From assembly GCA_963700185.1 (NCBI GenBank), contig CAVOWP010000013.1, positions 62,001 to 126,000 of the forward strand: a stretch of 64,000 nt of DNA, read 5' to 3'. Position numbers and translations under genes: made by a program. Shown one piece after another: positions 8,950 to 17,072 of the stretch; within the stretch, counting starts at the first letter, position 1; each line of letters begins with the position of its first letter. Under the pieces are notes generated by a model that had not been told where the DNA came from, ran no database searches, and worked only from the letters and a program-made list of their open reading frames with translations. This DNA comes from AP-15 sp963700185 (GTDB taxonomy: Bacteria; Pseudomonadota; Alphaproteobacteria; ATCC43930; CGMCC-115725).

Positions 8950-9735
8950 ATGTTGGATTTGAGAATTCGCGGCCGGAAGGCTCTGGTCTGCGCGGCGAGC
9001 AAAGGATTGGGCCTGGCCTGTGCGATGTCGCTGGGGCGCGCCGGCGTCGATTTGACGATCACCGCGCGCACCGCCGAGACCCTCGAACAGACCGCGCAGG
9101 AGATCCGCAACGAAACCGGGGCCAAGGTGACGGCGGTTCCCGGCGACATCTCGACCGAGGCCGGCCGCGCCGCAGCGCTCGCCGAGTGCCCCAACCCCGA
9201 CATCCTCGTCAACAATTGCGGCGGGCCGCCGCATGGCGATTTCCGCGAATGGTCGGTCGAGGACTGGCAAAAGGCGCTCAACGCCAACATGCTGACCCCG
9301 ATCATGCTGATCAAGGCGACGGTGGACGGCATGTGTGAGCGCAAATTTGGTCGCATCGTCAACATCACCTCGGGCTCGGTGAAGTCGCCGATCCCCAATC
9401 TCGGCATGAGCAACGGCGCGCGCACTGGCCTCACCGCCTTCTGCGCCGGCCTCGCGCGCCAGGTCGCAAAACACAATGTGACGATCAACGGGCTGTTGCC
9501 CGGCCCGTTTCTGACGGACCGGCTGCGCTCGGGCATCGAATACGACGCACGCCGGCAGAACGTCTCGTTCGAGGAGATGCTCGCCAAGCGCGGCCAGTCG
9601 AACCCGACCGGACGAGTCGGCGATCCCGCCGAATTCGGCGACGCCTGCGCCTTCCTGTGCGCCGCCTCCTCCGGCTTCATCGTCGGCCAGAACCTGCTCC
9701 TCGATGGCGGCGCCTTCAATTCAACGATGGGGTAG
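8950..9735 (+). CDS. SDR family oxidoreductase, atypical active site
   Basis: A 261-residue short-chain dehydrogenase with the Rossmann start LVCAASKGLGLACAMSLG (residues 12-29), NNCGGPP (a variant of NNAG, near 91) and a C-terminal LLLDGGAFNS. The usual catalytic YxxxK is absent: the equivalent stretch reads GSVKSPIPNLGMSNGARTGL, where Tyr is replaced and Arg stands at the Lys position. A subgroup of FabG-like proteins with SN..R instead of YxxxK exists, so this is a divergent rather than damaged enzyme. Start at 8950 has GAGGA seven to nine bases upstream. Monocistronic; substrate unknown. Confidence 0.8.
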   Translation: MLDLRIRGRKALVCAASKGLGLACAMSLGRAGVDLTITARTAETLEQTAQEIRNETGAKVTAVPGDISTEAGRAAALAECPNPDILVNNCGGPPHGDFREWSVEDWQKALNANMLTPIMLIKATVDGMCERKFGRIVNITSGSVKSPIPNLGMSNGARTGLTAFCAGLARQVAKHNVTINGLLPGPFLTDRLRSGIEYDARRQNVSFEEMLAKRGQSNPTGRVGDPAEFGDACAFLCAASSGFIVGQNLLLDGGAFNSTMG

Positions 9736-10036
9736 TCTCTGCTGAGCGTGTCTCACTTAGGCGTGTACGATTAAACGGGAGAGCGTGGGGCTAGCCGAGT
9801 TTCCGCGATTCACCGAGATGCCGACTCGGGTCAGCCACCGAGCAAGAGTCCCATGGGTACTAAGAACCGCCATTCAGCTCATGGGCGCCGAACGACTCAA
9901 TTCGACCCTTACCGGCCATTCGTTGCACGCGGGGACATCAGCCGGTTGTGACTCAAGGCGGGTTTTCGGGCGCAACCCGGTAAGCACGAACGAGTTGGCG
10001 ACGACCACCGGCGATGGCCAACCAGCTGCCGGTATT
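9736..10036. other. Gene-free stretch
   Basis: About 300 bases between the convergent SDR and ArsR-type genes. Open frames here have no recognisable protein character, and I see no RNA gene, terminator with a clear T-run, or repeat. Confidence 0.5.
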
Positions 10037-10705
10037 CTAGGGATTGTGCTCGATCGGCAATCCGGCCGTCTTCCATTCAGGGAATCCGTCTTCCAGCCGG
10101 CGGACCCTATAACCGCGCTCGCGGAGCAGCGCGACCGCCTCAAATGAGAGCACACACCAGGGGCCGCGACAGTAGGCGACAATCTCCTGATCGGCCGATA
10201 GCTCGGCTAACCGCCGTTCCAATTGCGATAGCGGAATGTTGAGCGCATCGGGCAAGTGGCCCTGTTTGAACTCATCCTCCGGGCGCACATCAAGCACCGT
10301 CGCCGTGCCTGAGCGGAGCCGATCGAGTAGCTCTGCGCGGGATACCGGTTCGAGCTCGTCCCGCGCGTGGAAATAGCTCGCCATTATCCGTGCAATCTCG
10401 GCGCTGTTTCGCTCGCCGACCCGGCTGAGTGCAGTGAGCAACCCAACCACCACGTTGTCGCCTGCGAGCCGATAATAGACACGCTTGCCGTCCCGTCGTC
10501 CCTCAACGAGTGCGGCGCGGCGGAGAAGCTGCAAGTGGCGTGATGTGTTTGCAAGGGTGAGATTGGCCCGCACAGCCAAATCCTCGACGCTGCGCTCGCC
10601 CTGCCCGAGGTGTTCAAGCAGTTCGAGACGATAAGCGTGACCGAGCGCCTGCGCGATCCCGGCGAGACTGTTGAATACCTGCTGTTTGGGTCCCACGCTT
10701 GACAT
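10037..10705 (-). CDS. ArsR-family regulator fused to a rhodanese domain
   Basis: The N-terminal 90 residues are a winged helix of the ArsR type (LAGIAQALGHAYRLELLEHL, then ANLTLANTSRHLQLLRRAAL as recognition helix and GKRVYYRLA as wing). Residues about 120-220 are a rhodanese-like domain (VLDVRPEDEFKQGHLPDALN) with the active loop CRGPWC. The first Cys is the persulfide-forming residue of sulfurtransferases. Such fusions are thought to sense sulfur, selenium or metalloid species through the loop cysteines. It is divergent from the methyltransferase pair, which it probably controls through the palindrome at 10725-10744. I prefer the ATG at 10705 (AGAAG upstream) to the one at 10726, which sits in the palindrome. 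Confidence 0.85.
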   Translation of the reverse strand: MSSVGPKQQVFNSLAGIAQALGHAYRLELLEHLGQGERSVEDLAVRANLTLANTSRHLQLLRRAALVEGRRDGKRVYYRLAGDNVVVGLLTALSRVGERNSAEIARIMASYFHARDELEPVSRAELLDRLRSGTATVLDVRPEDEFKQGHLPDALNIPLSQLERRLAELSADQEIVAYCRGPWCVLSFEAVALLRERGYRVRRLEDGFPEWKTAGLPIEHNP

Positions 10706-10724
10706 CTCGCTTCTTCTAGGGATC

Positions 10725-10744
10725 ATTCACCAGAGTGATTGAAT
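10725..10744. promoter_or_regulatory. Candidate ArsR-type operator
   Basis: ATTCA and TGAAT form an inverted repeat separated by ten bases (ATTCACCAGAGTGATTGAAT) between the divergent regulator and methyltransferase genes. ArsR-family proteins bind AT-rich inverted repeats at such places. Inferred from position and symmetry only. Confidence 0.4.
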
Positions 10745-10891
10745 AAGAGGGTCGAGGAAACCGATCCTTGCCGCTGCGGGAGGCCCGGATGATCCTGCGT
10801 CAATCCCTCCACGCGGACTCCCGCCGATGTCCTGCCGGTTCGCCTGCGGCAGGCATGCCGCCGCAATATAACTCCTTTGCATGAGAACCGC

Positions 10892-11491
10892 ATGATTGTC
10901 GGCTTTTTCCCGGCATCAACGATGCCTGACGCCGAGTGGTGGCAGGCGTTGTGGCCTGATCCAGCCGAGGTTCTCGCCGAAATGGGCGTGCAGCACGGTA
11001 TGGTCGTGGTTGATCTGTGCTGCGGCGACGGCCTGTTCACGGCCTCGCTCTCCCGCATCGCTGACACCGTCTATGCCATCGAGATCGACCCTGCCATGTT
11101 GGATAGCGCGAGAGCGCTCGTTGCTGTGGCGGGTAAGAGCAACTGCCATTTTGTCTTGGCAGACGCCATGACTTTCGATGCGGTCGTGTCGGAACCGCTC
11201 GATTACGTTTTCCTGGCAAACACCTTCCACGGCGTCCCGGATCAGCTTGGTTTGGCGCGAGCCGTCGCGGCAATCCTCAAGTCTGGGGGGCAATTCGGGG
11301 TCGTCAATTGGCATCAACGTCCTCGTGAGGAAACGGTGGTCCTCGGCAGGCCTCGCGGACCGCGGACGGAGATGCGGATAGAGGCACGCGATGTGGCGGA
11401 CATCGTTAAACCCGCCGGTCTTTCACTGAACCGAACTGTTGAATTGCCCCCTTACCACTACGGGGCAATTTTCGCGAAGGAGGAGAGAGAA
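10892..11491 (+). CDS. Class I SAM-dependent methyltransferase, in frame with the next gene
   Basis: About 200 residues opening MIVGFFPASTMPDAEWWQAL with SAM-binding motif I VVDLCCGDGLFTASLS (near residues 42-57), motif II YAIEIDPAMLD and the later GGQFGVVNWHQRP. It belongs to the Rossmann methyltransferases often placed in arsenic or metal-resistance clusters. No stop codon separates it from the ArsM-like sequence: the frame runs through FAKEEREMTDG. A strong ribosome binding site (AAGGAGGAGAG, 11477-11487) lies just before the second ATG, so the two were probably separate genes joined by loss of a stop. TTG at 10877 is an alternative start. Substrate unknown. Confidence 0.7.
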
Positions 11492-12268
11492 ATGACTGAC
11501 GGCTTACCCGTTGATGCGATCGCGCTGCGCCAGGAGGTCAAGACCAAGTATCGCGCGGTCGCAGTCAATCCGCACGGTAACTTCCATTTTCACACTGGAC
11601 GCCCGTTGGCTCGCCGCCTGGGCTATGACGATGAGGTCGTCGGCCGAATGCCGGATAGCGCCGTCGAGGCATTCGCCGGCGTCGGCAACCCGTTTTCGCT
11701 CGGCGCGTTGAAGCCGGGTGAACGTGTCGTCGATCTCGGTTCGGGAGGCGGTTTTGACTGTTTCATCGCCGCCGGACAGGTCGGACCCGAAGGTCAGGTT
11801 GTCGGCGTCGACATGACCGAGGAAATGCTGAAGCGATCGCGCGCGGCAGCGGCGGCGATGGGCTTCCAACACGTCGAGTTTAGCCGGGGGGTCATCGAGG
11901 ATTTGCCGATCGAGGACGGTTGGGCGGACGTCGTGATCAGCAACGGCGTCATCAACCTCTGCGCCGACAAGCGGCGGGTTTTCGCCGAGATCATGCGAGG
12001 GCTACGGCCGGGCGGACGGTTGCAATTTGCCGACATCGCGAGCGGCAAGCCTATCCCGGAAGCGGCAATCCGCAACATCGACCTGTGGACCGATTGAATT
12101 GCCGGTGGCCTGCCGTGTGCAGGCTGGCGGCAAATGCTTGAGCAAAGCGGTTTCGTTGACATCGAGATCGGTCCGCCGGTCGATACCTTCGGCGGCGCGG
12201 GCGGCGAGAGCAAGGCGCGGTTGTTCGAGGTCTATGGCTATGCTTTTTTGGCGCACAAACCTACGTAG
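11492..12268 (+). CDS. arsM: ArsM-like arsenite methyltransferase with in-frame TGA (possible selenoprotein)
   Basis: The family converts As(III) to methylated species with SAM. Visible here: RAVAVNPHGNFHFHTGRPLA near residue 25, motif I VVDLGSGGGFDCFIAAG (near 80), VGVDMTEEMLKRS, and VVISNGVINLCADKRRVF. After NIDLWTD the frame meets TGA at 12095-12097, then continues in the same frame for 56 further residues, IAGGLPCAGWRQMLEQSGF to FEVYGYAFLAHKPT, ending with TAG at 12266-12268. Homologues have Cys exactly here (W..CIAGAL, the arsenic-binding Cys in ArsM/AS3MT). So the codon is either a selenocysteine site, supported by the hairpin at 12099-12133, or a TGC-to-TGA nonsense change or read error. 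Without readthrough a 201-residue protein lacking this residue would result. Confidence 0.75.
12099..12133 (+). promoter_or_regulatory. SECIS-like hairpin after the in-frame TGA
   Basis: Starting two bases after the TGA: lower stem TTGCCG (12099-12104) with CGGCAA (12128-12133), a 3x3 internal loop, upper stem GCCTGC (12108-12113) with GCAGGC (12119-12124), and apical loop CGTGT (12114-12118). The loop starts 17 bases past the TGA and has G in its second position, which fits the general shape of bacterial SECIS elements read by SelB. It lies within coding sequence, as bacterial SECIS elements do. Not proof of function. Confidence 0.5.
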
Positions 12269-12311
12269 CTAAAGAGCGGCTCACCCGAGGCGACGCGAAG
12301 AGGATCAGATT

Positions 12312-12699
12312 ATGCGTGGTACGACCGATCAATTTGAAGGTGGTTGCCTGTGCGGCGCTGTCCGCTTTGTTGCGACTGGTCAACCGAAGGGGGTGTATTG
12401 GTGCCATTGTCAAAGTTGCCGGAAGCATAGCGGCGCGCCTGCTTCGGTCTTCGTCGCGTTCGAACATTCAGCCTATACGGTCACCAAAGGAGAGATAACC
12501 AAGTTCGATTCTTCACCAGGAAGAACGACCCGGGGATTTCGCGCGAGGTGCGGGTCAACGTTGACGTGCGAAACCGTCCGCCTGCCTACCGAAGCGCACT
12601 TCCATATCGGTGCATTCGATGAGGCCGCACGACTTCAGCCGACAAGGCACGTATTCCCCGAGGAGCGTCTCCCCTTGGTTACATGTCGGCGACCCTTAA
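12312..12699 (+). CDS. GFA-family (DUF636) zinc protein, frameshifted near the end
   Basis: The family, named after glutathione-dependent formaldehyde-activating enzyme, binds zinc through cysteines. Here GGCLCGAVRF (near residue 11) and CHCQSCRKHSG (near 32) are intact, but the usual FCxxCG reads FRARCG, so one ligand Cys is Arg. Residues FHIGAFDEAARLQPTRHVFP are typical. The expected ending EERLPWLHVGDP appears only after dropping one base at about 12672, giving a stop at 12697-12699; the uncorrected frame runs on to about 12740. RBS AGAGGA precedes the ATG. It directly follows the methyltransferases and may be in their operon. Substrate unknown. Confidence 0.7.
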
Positions 12700-12736
12700 A
12701 GCGATCCGCACTAGCAGTCAAAGCCGCGCTCCGACC

Positions 12737-13401
12737 TTAGACAGGACCCCGACTGGGTCGGCGAAAGAACATGAGAAGCGCCGATCCCAACGGTAGGACG
12801 AGGGTCCACAACCCGAGCGCAACATAGCCAGGGGCAGCGAGCACTATCCCGCCGGCGCCCGCGCCGACCGCCCATCCGAAGCTCTGGGCGGAGCTATTGA
12901 GGGTCAGCGTCACGGCCCGCCCGGCTGGCGACCTATCGACGAGAAGAATAACGGTGCTAACCATGACGACGCCGTGTGAGCCAACCTGCCGCCATGAATG
13001 TGATGGCCGCAACTGCTGGGAGCGGCAGGATCAGCGGCAAGCCGATAAGCGACCCGGAGCCGACGCACCCCGCAATAAAAAAGCCGTAAGTGTGCCGCAA
13101 GCCGCCCGCCCGCCGCCGTCTGACCGATAAGGACGCCTAACCCGGCAGCGAGCGACACCCACCCGACCTGATCGGCCCCGAACCCATTGCGCTACACATA
13201 GAAGGCACCGTAATAGGTCCACATCCCGTTTACCCCGATATTCTCGAAGCATACCGCTATGAGCAGGATCACGGTCGGTCGGTGCTGCAAGAGCGGCTGA
13301 TTGCCCGCAAATATGCCTCTCAGCCGGACCTCGCCAGCGGCGCTCACGGTCTTGTCTATCGCGATCGTCGTGAGTAGCGGATGCCTAGGGTAGCAGCCAA
13401 G
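12737..13401 (-). pseudogene. Decayed MFS transporter
   Basis: Pieces of one MFS protein occur in different frames on the minus strand: IDKTVSAAGEVRLRGIFAGN and TVILLIAVCFENIGVNGMW (about 13380-13215), then an in-frame stop after GAFYV, VSLAAGLGVLIGQTAAGGRL (from 13158) and a last part with SSAQSFGWAVGAGAGGIVLA (to 12737). The N-terminal half is missing. With several stops and frame changes, not one, this looks like true decay and not only read error. It sits beside the arsenic-type genes and may once have been their exporter. Confidence 0.65.
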
Positions 13402-13854
13402 GGCAGGTCAGAGGAATTTGACGGGTGAACGGCTGCTCCCACCCTTCTGAGCCATTTAGAACAAGGTCAGCTAGGGACTGCTTTGGACGTTGCAGACCGT
13501 TCGCCGGCGCTCGGGAATGAACGCGTTGCTATCACGATCGAAAAAACGCCTAATTGGTAGCGCATACTTCCAGCTGGTGGCGGCTCCCTAACGACCGCCT
13601 CCGGACGGAGAATGGTGCGGATTGGTTCGTCAGCTTTATCAAAAACCCCTGGAGCCGGCGTGCAATACTCAGGCATCCGCAACAACTTTAAGGAGAGATC
13701 TTGCTGTAGATTTGCTGCAGGAGCAGCTACTGATGATTGCCGAGACAATTTCAAATTGCAGTTTACGGCGAGCAAGGCCGTACGCCCGCTATGAGATCAC
13801 TTGCAAGTGAAAGCGAGTCGCAATAACTCTCGGGTCAAAGCTCGAGTTGGACGT
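13402..13854. other. Gene-free stretch upstream of feoAB
   Basis: About 450 bases of lower coding character, with no convincing reading frame or RNA gene. It includes the small palindrome at 13746-13758 and must hold the feo promoter, which I could not place with confidence. Confidence 0.5.
13746..13758. promoter_or_regulatory. Perfect palindrome upstream of feoA, possible iron-regulator site
   Basis: CAATTT-C-AAATTG is a perfect 6-1-6 inverted repeat about 100 bases before the feoA start. Fur- and Irr-type regulators bind AT-rich palindromes before iron uptake genes; the match to any consensus is loose, so the link is inference. Confidence 0.3.
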
Positions 13855-14142
13855 ATGCCCGCCGCGAAAGACATGTCGAACGGCGCCGTAGCGCTCGGTG
13901 CCGCCCCAGTGGGGTTTGCCGGCCGAATCCACAGAATCCGCGTGGTGGCCGAAAATGACGGGCTGCCGGCCGCCGAGATCGAGCGGCGGCTGATTGAGCT
14001 CGGATTTGTCGAAGGCGCGCGGGTCGAACTGTTGCACGAGGGATTGTTTGGGCGGGACCCGATCGCGGTGCGGGTGAATGAAGCAACGGTGGCGCTGCGG
14101 CGCCGGGAAGCTGCTTCGATACTGGTCGAGCCGGATCGCTGA
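13855..14142 (+). CDS. feoA: Ferrous iron transport accessory protein FeoA
   Basis: A small SH3-like protein whose core reads LPAAEIERRLIELGFVEGARV followed by VELLHEGLFGRDPIAVRVNE and LRRREAASILV, the standard FeoA pattern. FeoA is cytoplasmic and assists FeoB. The ATG at 13855 is used, giving 95 residues, longer than most FeoA proteins because of a 20-30 residue N-terminal lead; ATG 13873 is an alternative. The stop codon overlaps the feoB start, so the two are translationally coupled. Confidence 0.85.
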   Translation: MPAAKDMSNGAVALGAAPVGFAGRIHRIRVVAENDGLPAAEIERRLIELGFVEGARVELLHEGLFGRDPIAVRVNEATVALRRREAASILVEPDR

Positions 14143-16019
14143 TGAGTGAAATCGCAGCGCTGCAGCGTGTCGCGCTCGTCGGCAACCCGAACAGCGGCAA
14201 GACCGCTCTCTTCAACGCGCTGACCGGCAGCCGGCAGAAGGTCGCCAATTATCCCGGGGTCACGGTCGAGCGCAAGGAGGGTCTGGCGATAACGCCGGCT
14301 GGCCTCGCCGTGCGGCTGATCGATCTGCCGGGCACGTATTCGCTGCGAGCCCGCAGCCTCGACGAGATCGTGACCCGCGACATCGTGTTGGGGCGGCTTG
14401 CCGCGGAAGATGTCCCGAGCCTCCTCGTTTGCGTCGCCGACTCGACGAACCTTCGGGTGGCCCTGCGGCTGGCACTCGAGCTGAAGCGCGTCGGGCGGCC
14501 AATGATCCTCGCGCTCAACATGTTCGATATTGCGCGGCACCGCGGCTTCGAGATCGACCTCGACCGGCTTTCCGCCGAGCTCGGCATCCCGGTGGTGGCG
14601 TCCGTCGCCGTGCGGCGCGGCGGCACGAGCGATCTCCTCGCGCGGATCGACGAGGTCATTCGCGAGCGCGGCTTTCCCGCCGCCGAGAATGCTTGGTCGG
14701 AGCCGAACGCGGCGCAACTGCGTGCGACGCAGCGCGAAGCCGACCGCATCCTCGATGCCGCGGTCAAGGCGCCGGATCGGCCCGACGGCTTTACGCGGCG
14801 GCTCGACCGCGTGGTATTGCACCCGGTCCTCGGCCTCGTCATCCTGCTCGCAATCCTTTTTCTGATGTTCCAGGCAGTGTTCACCTGGGCTCAGGCCCCG
14901 ATGGATTTGATCAAGAGCGGCTTCGACTGGCTTGCGGCAAGTGCAGGCGCCGTGCTGCCGCAGGGCTGGCTCTTGAGCTTCGTCCGCGATGGGGTCATCT
15001 CGGGGGTCGGCAGCGTGCTGGTCTTCCTGCCGCAGATCCTGACGTTATTCTTCTTTATCCTCCTGCTCGAAGATTTCGGCTACATGGCGCGGGCGGCCTT
15101 TCTGATGGACCGCATCATGGGCGGCGCCGGGCTGCATGGCCGCGCCTTCATTCCGCTGTTGTCGAGCTTTGCCTGCGCGATCCCCGGCATCATGGCGACC
15201 CGGGTCATCTCCAGCCGCCGCGGGAGGCTCGCGACGATCCTGGTCGCGCCGCTGATGACGTGCTCGGCGCGCATCCCGGTCTACACCTTGATCATCGCGG
15301 CCTTTATTCCCGCGCGCACAGTGTTTGGCTGGCTCAGCCTGCAGGGCCTCGTGATGTTCGGCCTTTACACGGCCGGCATCGCCAGCGCGCTCGGTATGTC
15401 CTGGGTGTTCAACCGCTTTTTGTGGCGGCGGGAGCCGAGCGAGCCCTTCATGCTCGAACTGCCCGATTACAAACGGCCGGTTTTGCGGAACATCGCGCTC
15501 GGCCTCGTGCAGCGCGGTCAGATTTTCCTGAAGCGGGCCGGCACGACGATCTTTGCAATGATGGTCGTGATCTGGTTTTTGTGCTCGGTCCCGCCCGCCC
15601 CGCCAGAGGCTACCGAGCCGGCGATCAATTACAGTCTTGCGGCTCGCATCGGCCAGGTAATGGAGCCGGTACTGCGCCCGGTCGGCTTCAATTGGCAAAT
15701 CGACGTAGCGTTGGTGCCGGGAATGGCGGCCCGCGAAGTCGCGGTCGCCGCGCTCGGGACGGTCTATTCGATCGCGGGCGCCGGCGAAAATCCCGGCGAA
15801 CTCGGCCGTGTCTTGACCGCCCACTGGAGCCTCGCCACCGCTTTGGCGCTCCTCGCCTGGTATGTCTTCGCACCGCAATGCGCCTCGACCTTGAGTGTCG
15901 TCCGGCGCGAGACGAACAGCTGGAAGTGGACCGCCTTCCTCTTTAGCTACATGCTGGCACTGGCCTATCTGGCCGCCTTCGCGACCTACCAGGCGGCTTC
16001 CGCGCTCGGAGCCGGTTAA
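14142..16019 (+). CDS. feoB: Ferrous iron transporter FeoB
   Basis: A 625-residue inner-membrane Fe(II) permease with an N-terminal G-domain: G1 GNPNSGKT (residues 14-21), G3 DLPG (61-64), G4 NMFD (near 126), then a helical spacer and a membrane part from about residue 225 with the two Gate regions (FLPQILTLFFFILLLEDFGY and the region with SCAxxP-like FACAIPGIMATR). LVAPLMTCSARIPVYTL is the conserved cysteine-bearing gate motif. The C-terminus has YVFAPQCASTLSVVRRET. Length is somewhat short compared with E. coli FeoB because the spacer is compact. No FeoC follows; the gene ends convergently against the cyclase gene, overlapping by four bases. Confidence 0.95.
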   Translation: MSEIAALQRVALVGNPNSGKTALFNALTGSRQKVANYPGVTVERKEGLAITPAGLAVRLIDLPGTYSLRARSLDEIVTRDIVLGRLAAEDVPSLLVCVADSTNLRVALRLALELKRVGRPMILALNMFDIARHRGFEIDLDRLSAELGIPVVASVAVRRGGTSDLLARIDEVIRERGFPAAENAWSEPNAAQLRATQREADRILDAAVKAPDRPDGFTRRLDRVVLHPVLGLVILLAILFLMFQAVFTWAQAPMDLIKSGFDWLAASAGAVLPQGWLLSFVRDGVISGVGSVLVFLPQILTLFFFILLLEDFGYMARAAFLMDRIMGGAGLHGRAFIPLLSSFACAIPGIMATRVISSRRGRLATILVAPLMTCSARIPVYTLIIAAFIPARTVFGWLSLQGLVMFGLYTAGIASALGMSWVFNRFLWRREPSEPFMLELPDYKRPVLRNIALGLVQRGQIFLKRAGTTIFAMMVVIWFLCSVPPAPPEATEPAINYSLAARIGQVMEPVLRPVGFNWQIDVALVPGMAAREVAVAALGTVYSIAGAGENPGELGRVLTAHWSLATALALLAWYVFAPQCASTLSVVRRETNSWKWTAFLFSYMLALAYLAAFATYQAASALGAG

Positions 16020-17071
16020 ACCGTCGCGATCGCGTTGGCCGGCGAGCCGACCGCGCCCGGCAGCCGCAAGGGCGGCGCGGTCAACAAGAAACGCGAGCGG
16101 CCGTTGGTGCGCAGCCAGTCGGCGAGGTCGGACAGATGCCAGATTTCGCCGAGATAGACGCCGAGCTTAAAGAGGCAATGGGCGTGCAACGGCAACGAGG
16201 CGCAGTGGTCTTCGCCTTCGCAGGGGCGCGAGGGCATCTGCTCGACCGCCCGGTTGTCGGAAATCAGCGCGACGACGCCTGATCTGGTGATCCAGCTGAG
16301 GAGACGCTCGTCGCGCCCGTCGAGGCCGGCGCCGGGATTGGCGGCGAGCACCGCCGCGTCGGGGTTCTTGTTCATGCCGAGGATGACGCGGTCGTAACCG
16401 GTGCGGAAGCAGACGAGGTCGCCCTCCTCGACCTCGACTTTATCGGCCTCCATGATCCGCATCAGCTGGTCGTAGCCGACAAAACTCTCGCCGCGCCCGC
16501 AATGGTGATCGAGGTCGATCATCACGCCGCGGCCTTGCATGCCGTGCGCCGCCATGTGGTCGATCGACAGCTTGAGCGCCCCGATATGCTCGCCGCGCTC
16601 GACAGCGCCGCCGTCGCGGTAGTCCATCGGCCCGATGATGTGCTCGCCGGCGCGGTAGCCGTTGTAGAAGACGATCTCGGGCGTGCCGTCGCCATCGGCA
16701 TCGAACAATTGCCCGACATGGGCGAGGCTGTCCCACTGCGTCGAATACTGCAGCGTCATCTCGACGATGTCGTCGCAGACGACGTCGATCAGTTTCGGGT
16801 CCTCGCGGGCGAGCGGGTAGGCGATGTAGGGCATGCCGTTGCGCTTGTTGGCGATGAGGCGCGGCGGGTGGCGACGCGGATTGACCACCGTGCCGCCCGG
16901 ATAGTCTAGCGGCAGGCTCAGGCAAAAGGTCCTGCCTTCCTTCACCTCGCCGACGCCCTTCAGCACCTTCTCCGGGGTCAACAGATTGAGCCGGCCGAGC
17001 TGATCGTCGGGTCCCCAATCTCCCCAAGTCGAGCCCGGCGGGCGGCGCTTCCAGCGCGGGTTCTCGGCCAT
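16016..17071 (-). CDS. Cyclase family protein (kynurenine formamidase-like)
   Basis: A 351-residue metal-dependent hydrolase-like protein with SLAHVGQLFDADG (the first conserved His; the family consensus is H.d.P.H), GVMIDLDHHCGRG near residue 200 and EEGDLVCFRTGYDRV. Cyclase-family (Pfam PF04199) enzymes include kynurenine formamidase and polyketide cyclases. This one has the long N-terminal GDWGPDDQLGRLNLLTPEKV characteristic of the larger subgroup. Start is one base after the NHL-protein stop codon region (ATG 17071, NHL stop 17073), so both form one operon. Substrate unknown. Confidence 0.8.
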   Translation of the reverse strand: MAENPRWKRRPPGSTWGDWGPDDQLGRLNLLTPEKVLKGVGEVKEGRTFCLSLPLDYPGGTVVNPRRHPPRLIANKRNGMPYIAYPLAREDPKLIDVVCDDIVEMTLQYSTQWDSLAHVGQLFDADGDGTPEIVFYNGYRAGEHIIGPMDYRDGGAVERGEHIGALKLSIDHMAAHGMQGRGVMIDLDHHCGRGESFVGYDQLMRIMEADKVEVEEGDLVCFRTGYDRVILGMNKNPDAAVLAANPGAGLDGRDERLLSWITRSGVVALISDNRAVEQMPSRPCEGEDHCASLPLHAHCLFKLGVYLGEIWHLSDLADWLRTNGRSRFLLTAPPLRLPGAVGSPANAIATV

Positions 17072-17072
17072 G

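Noticed and set aside
9785..10147. Plus-strand frame opposite the ArsR-rhodanese gene end
   Set aside because: It overlaps the well-supported regulator on the other strand and has no motif or ribosome binding site.
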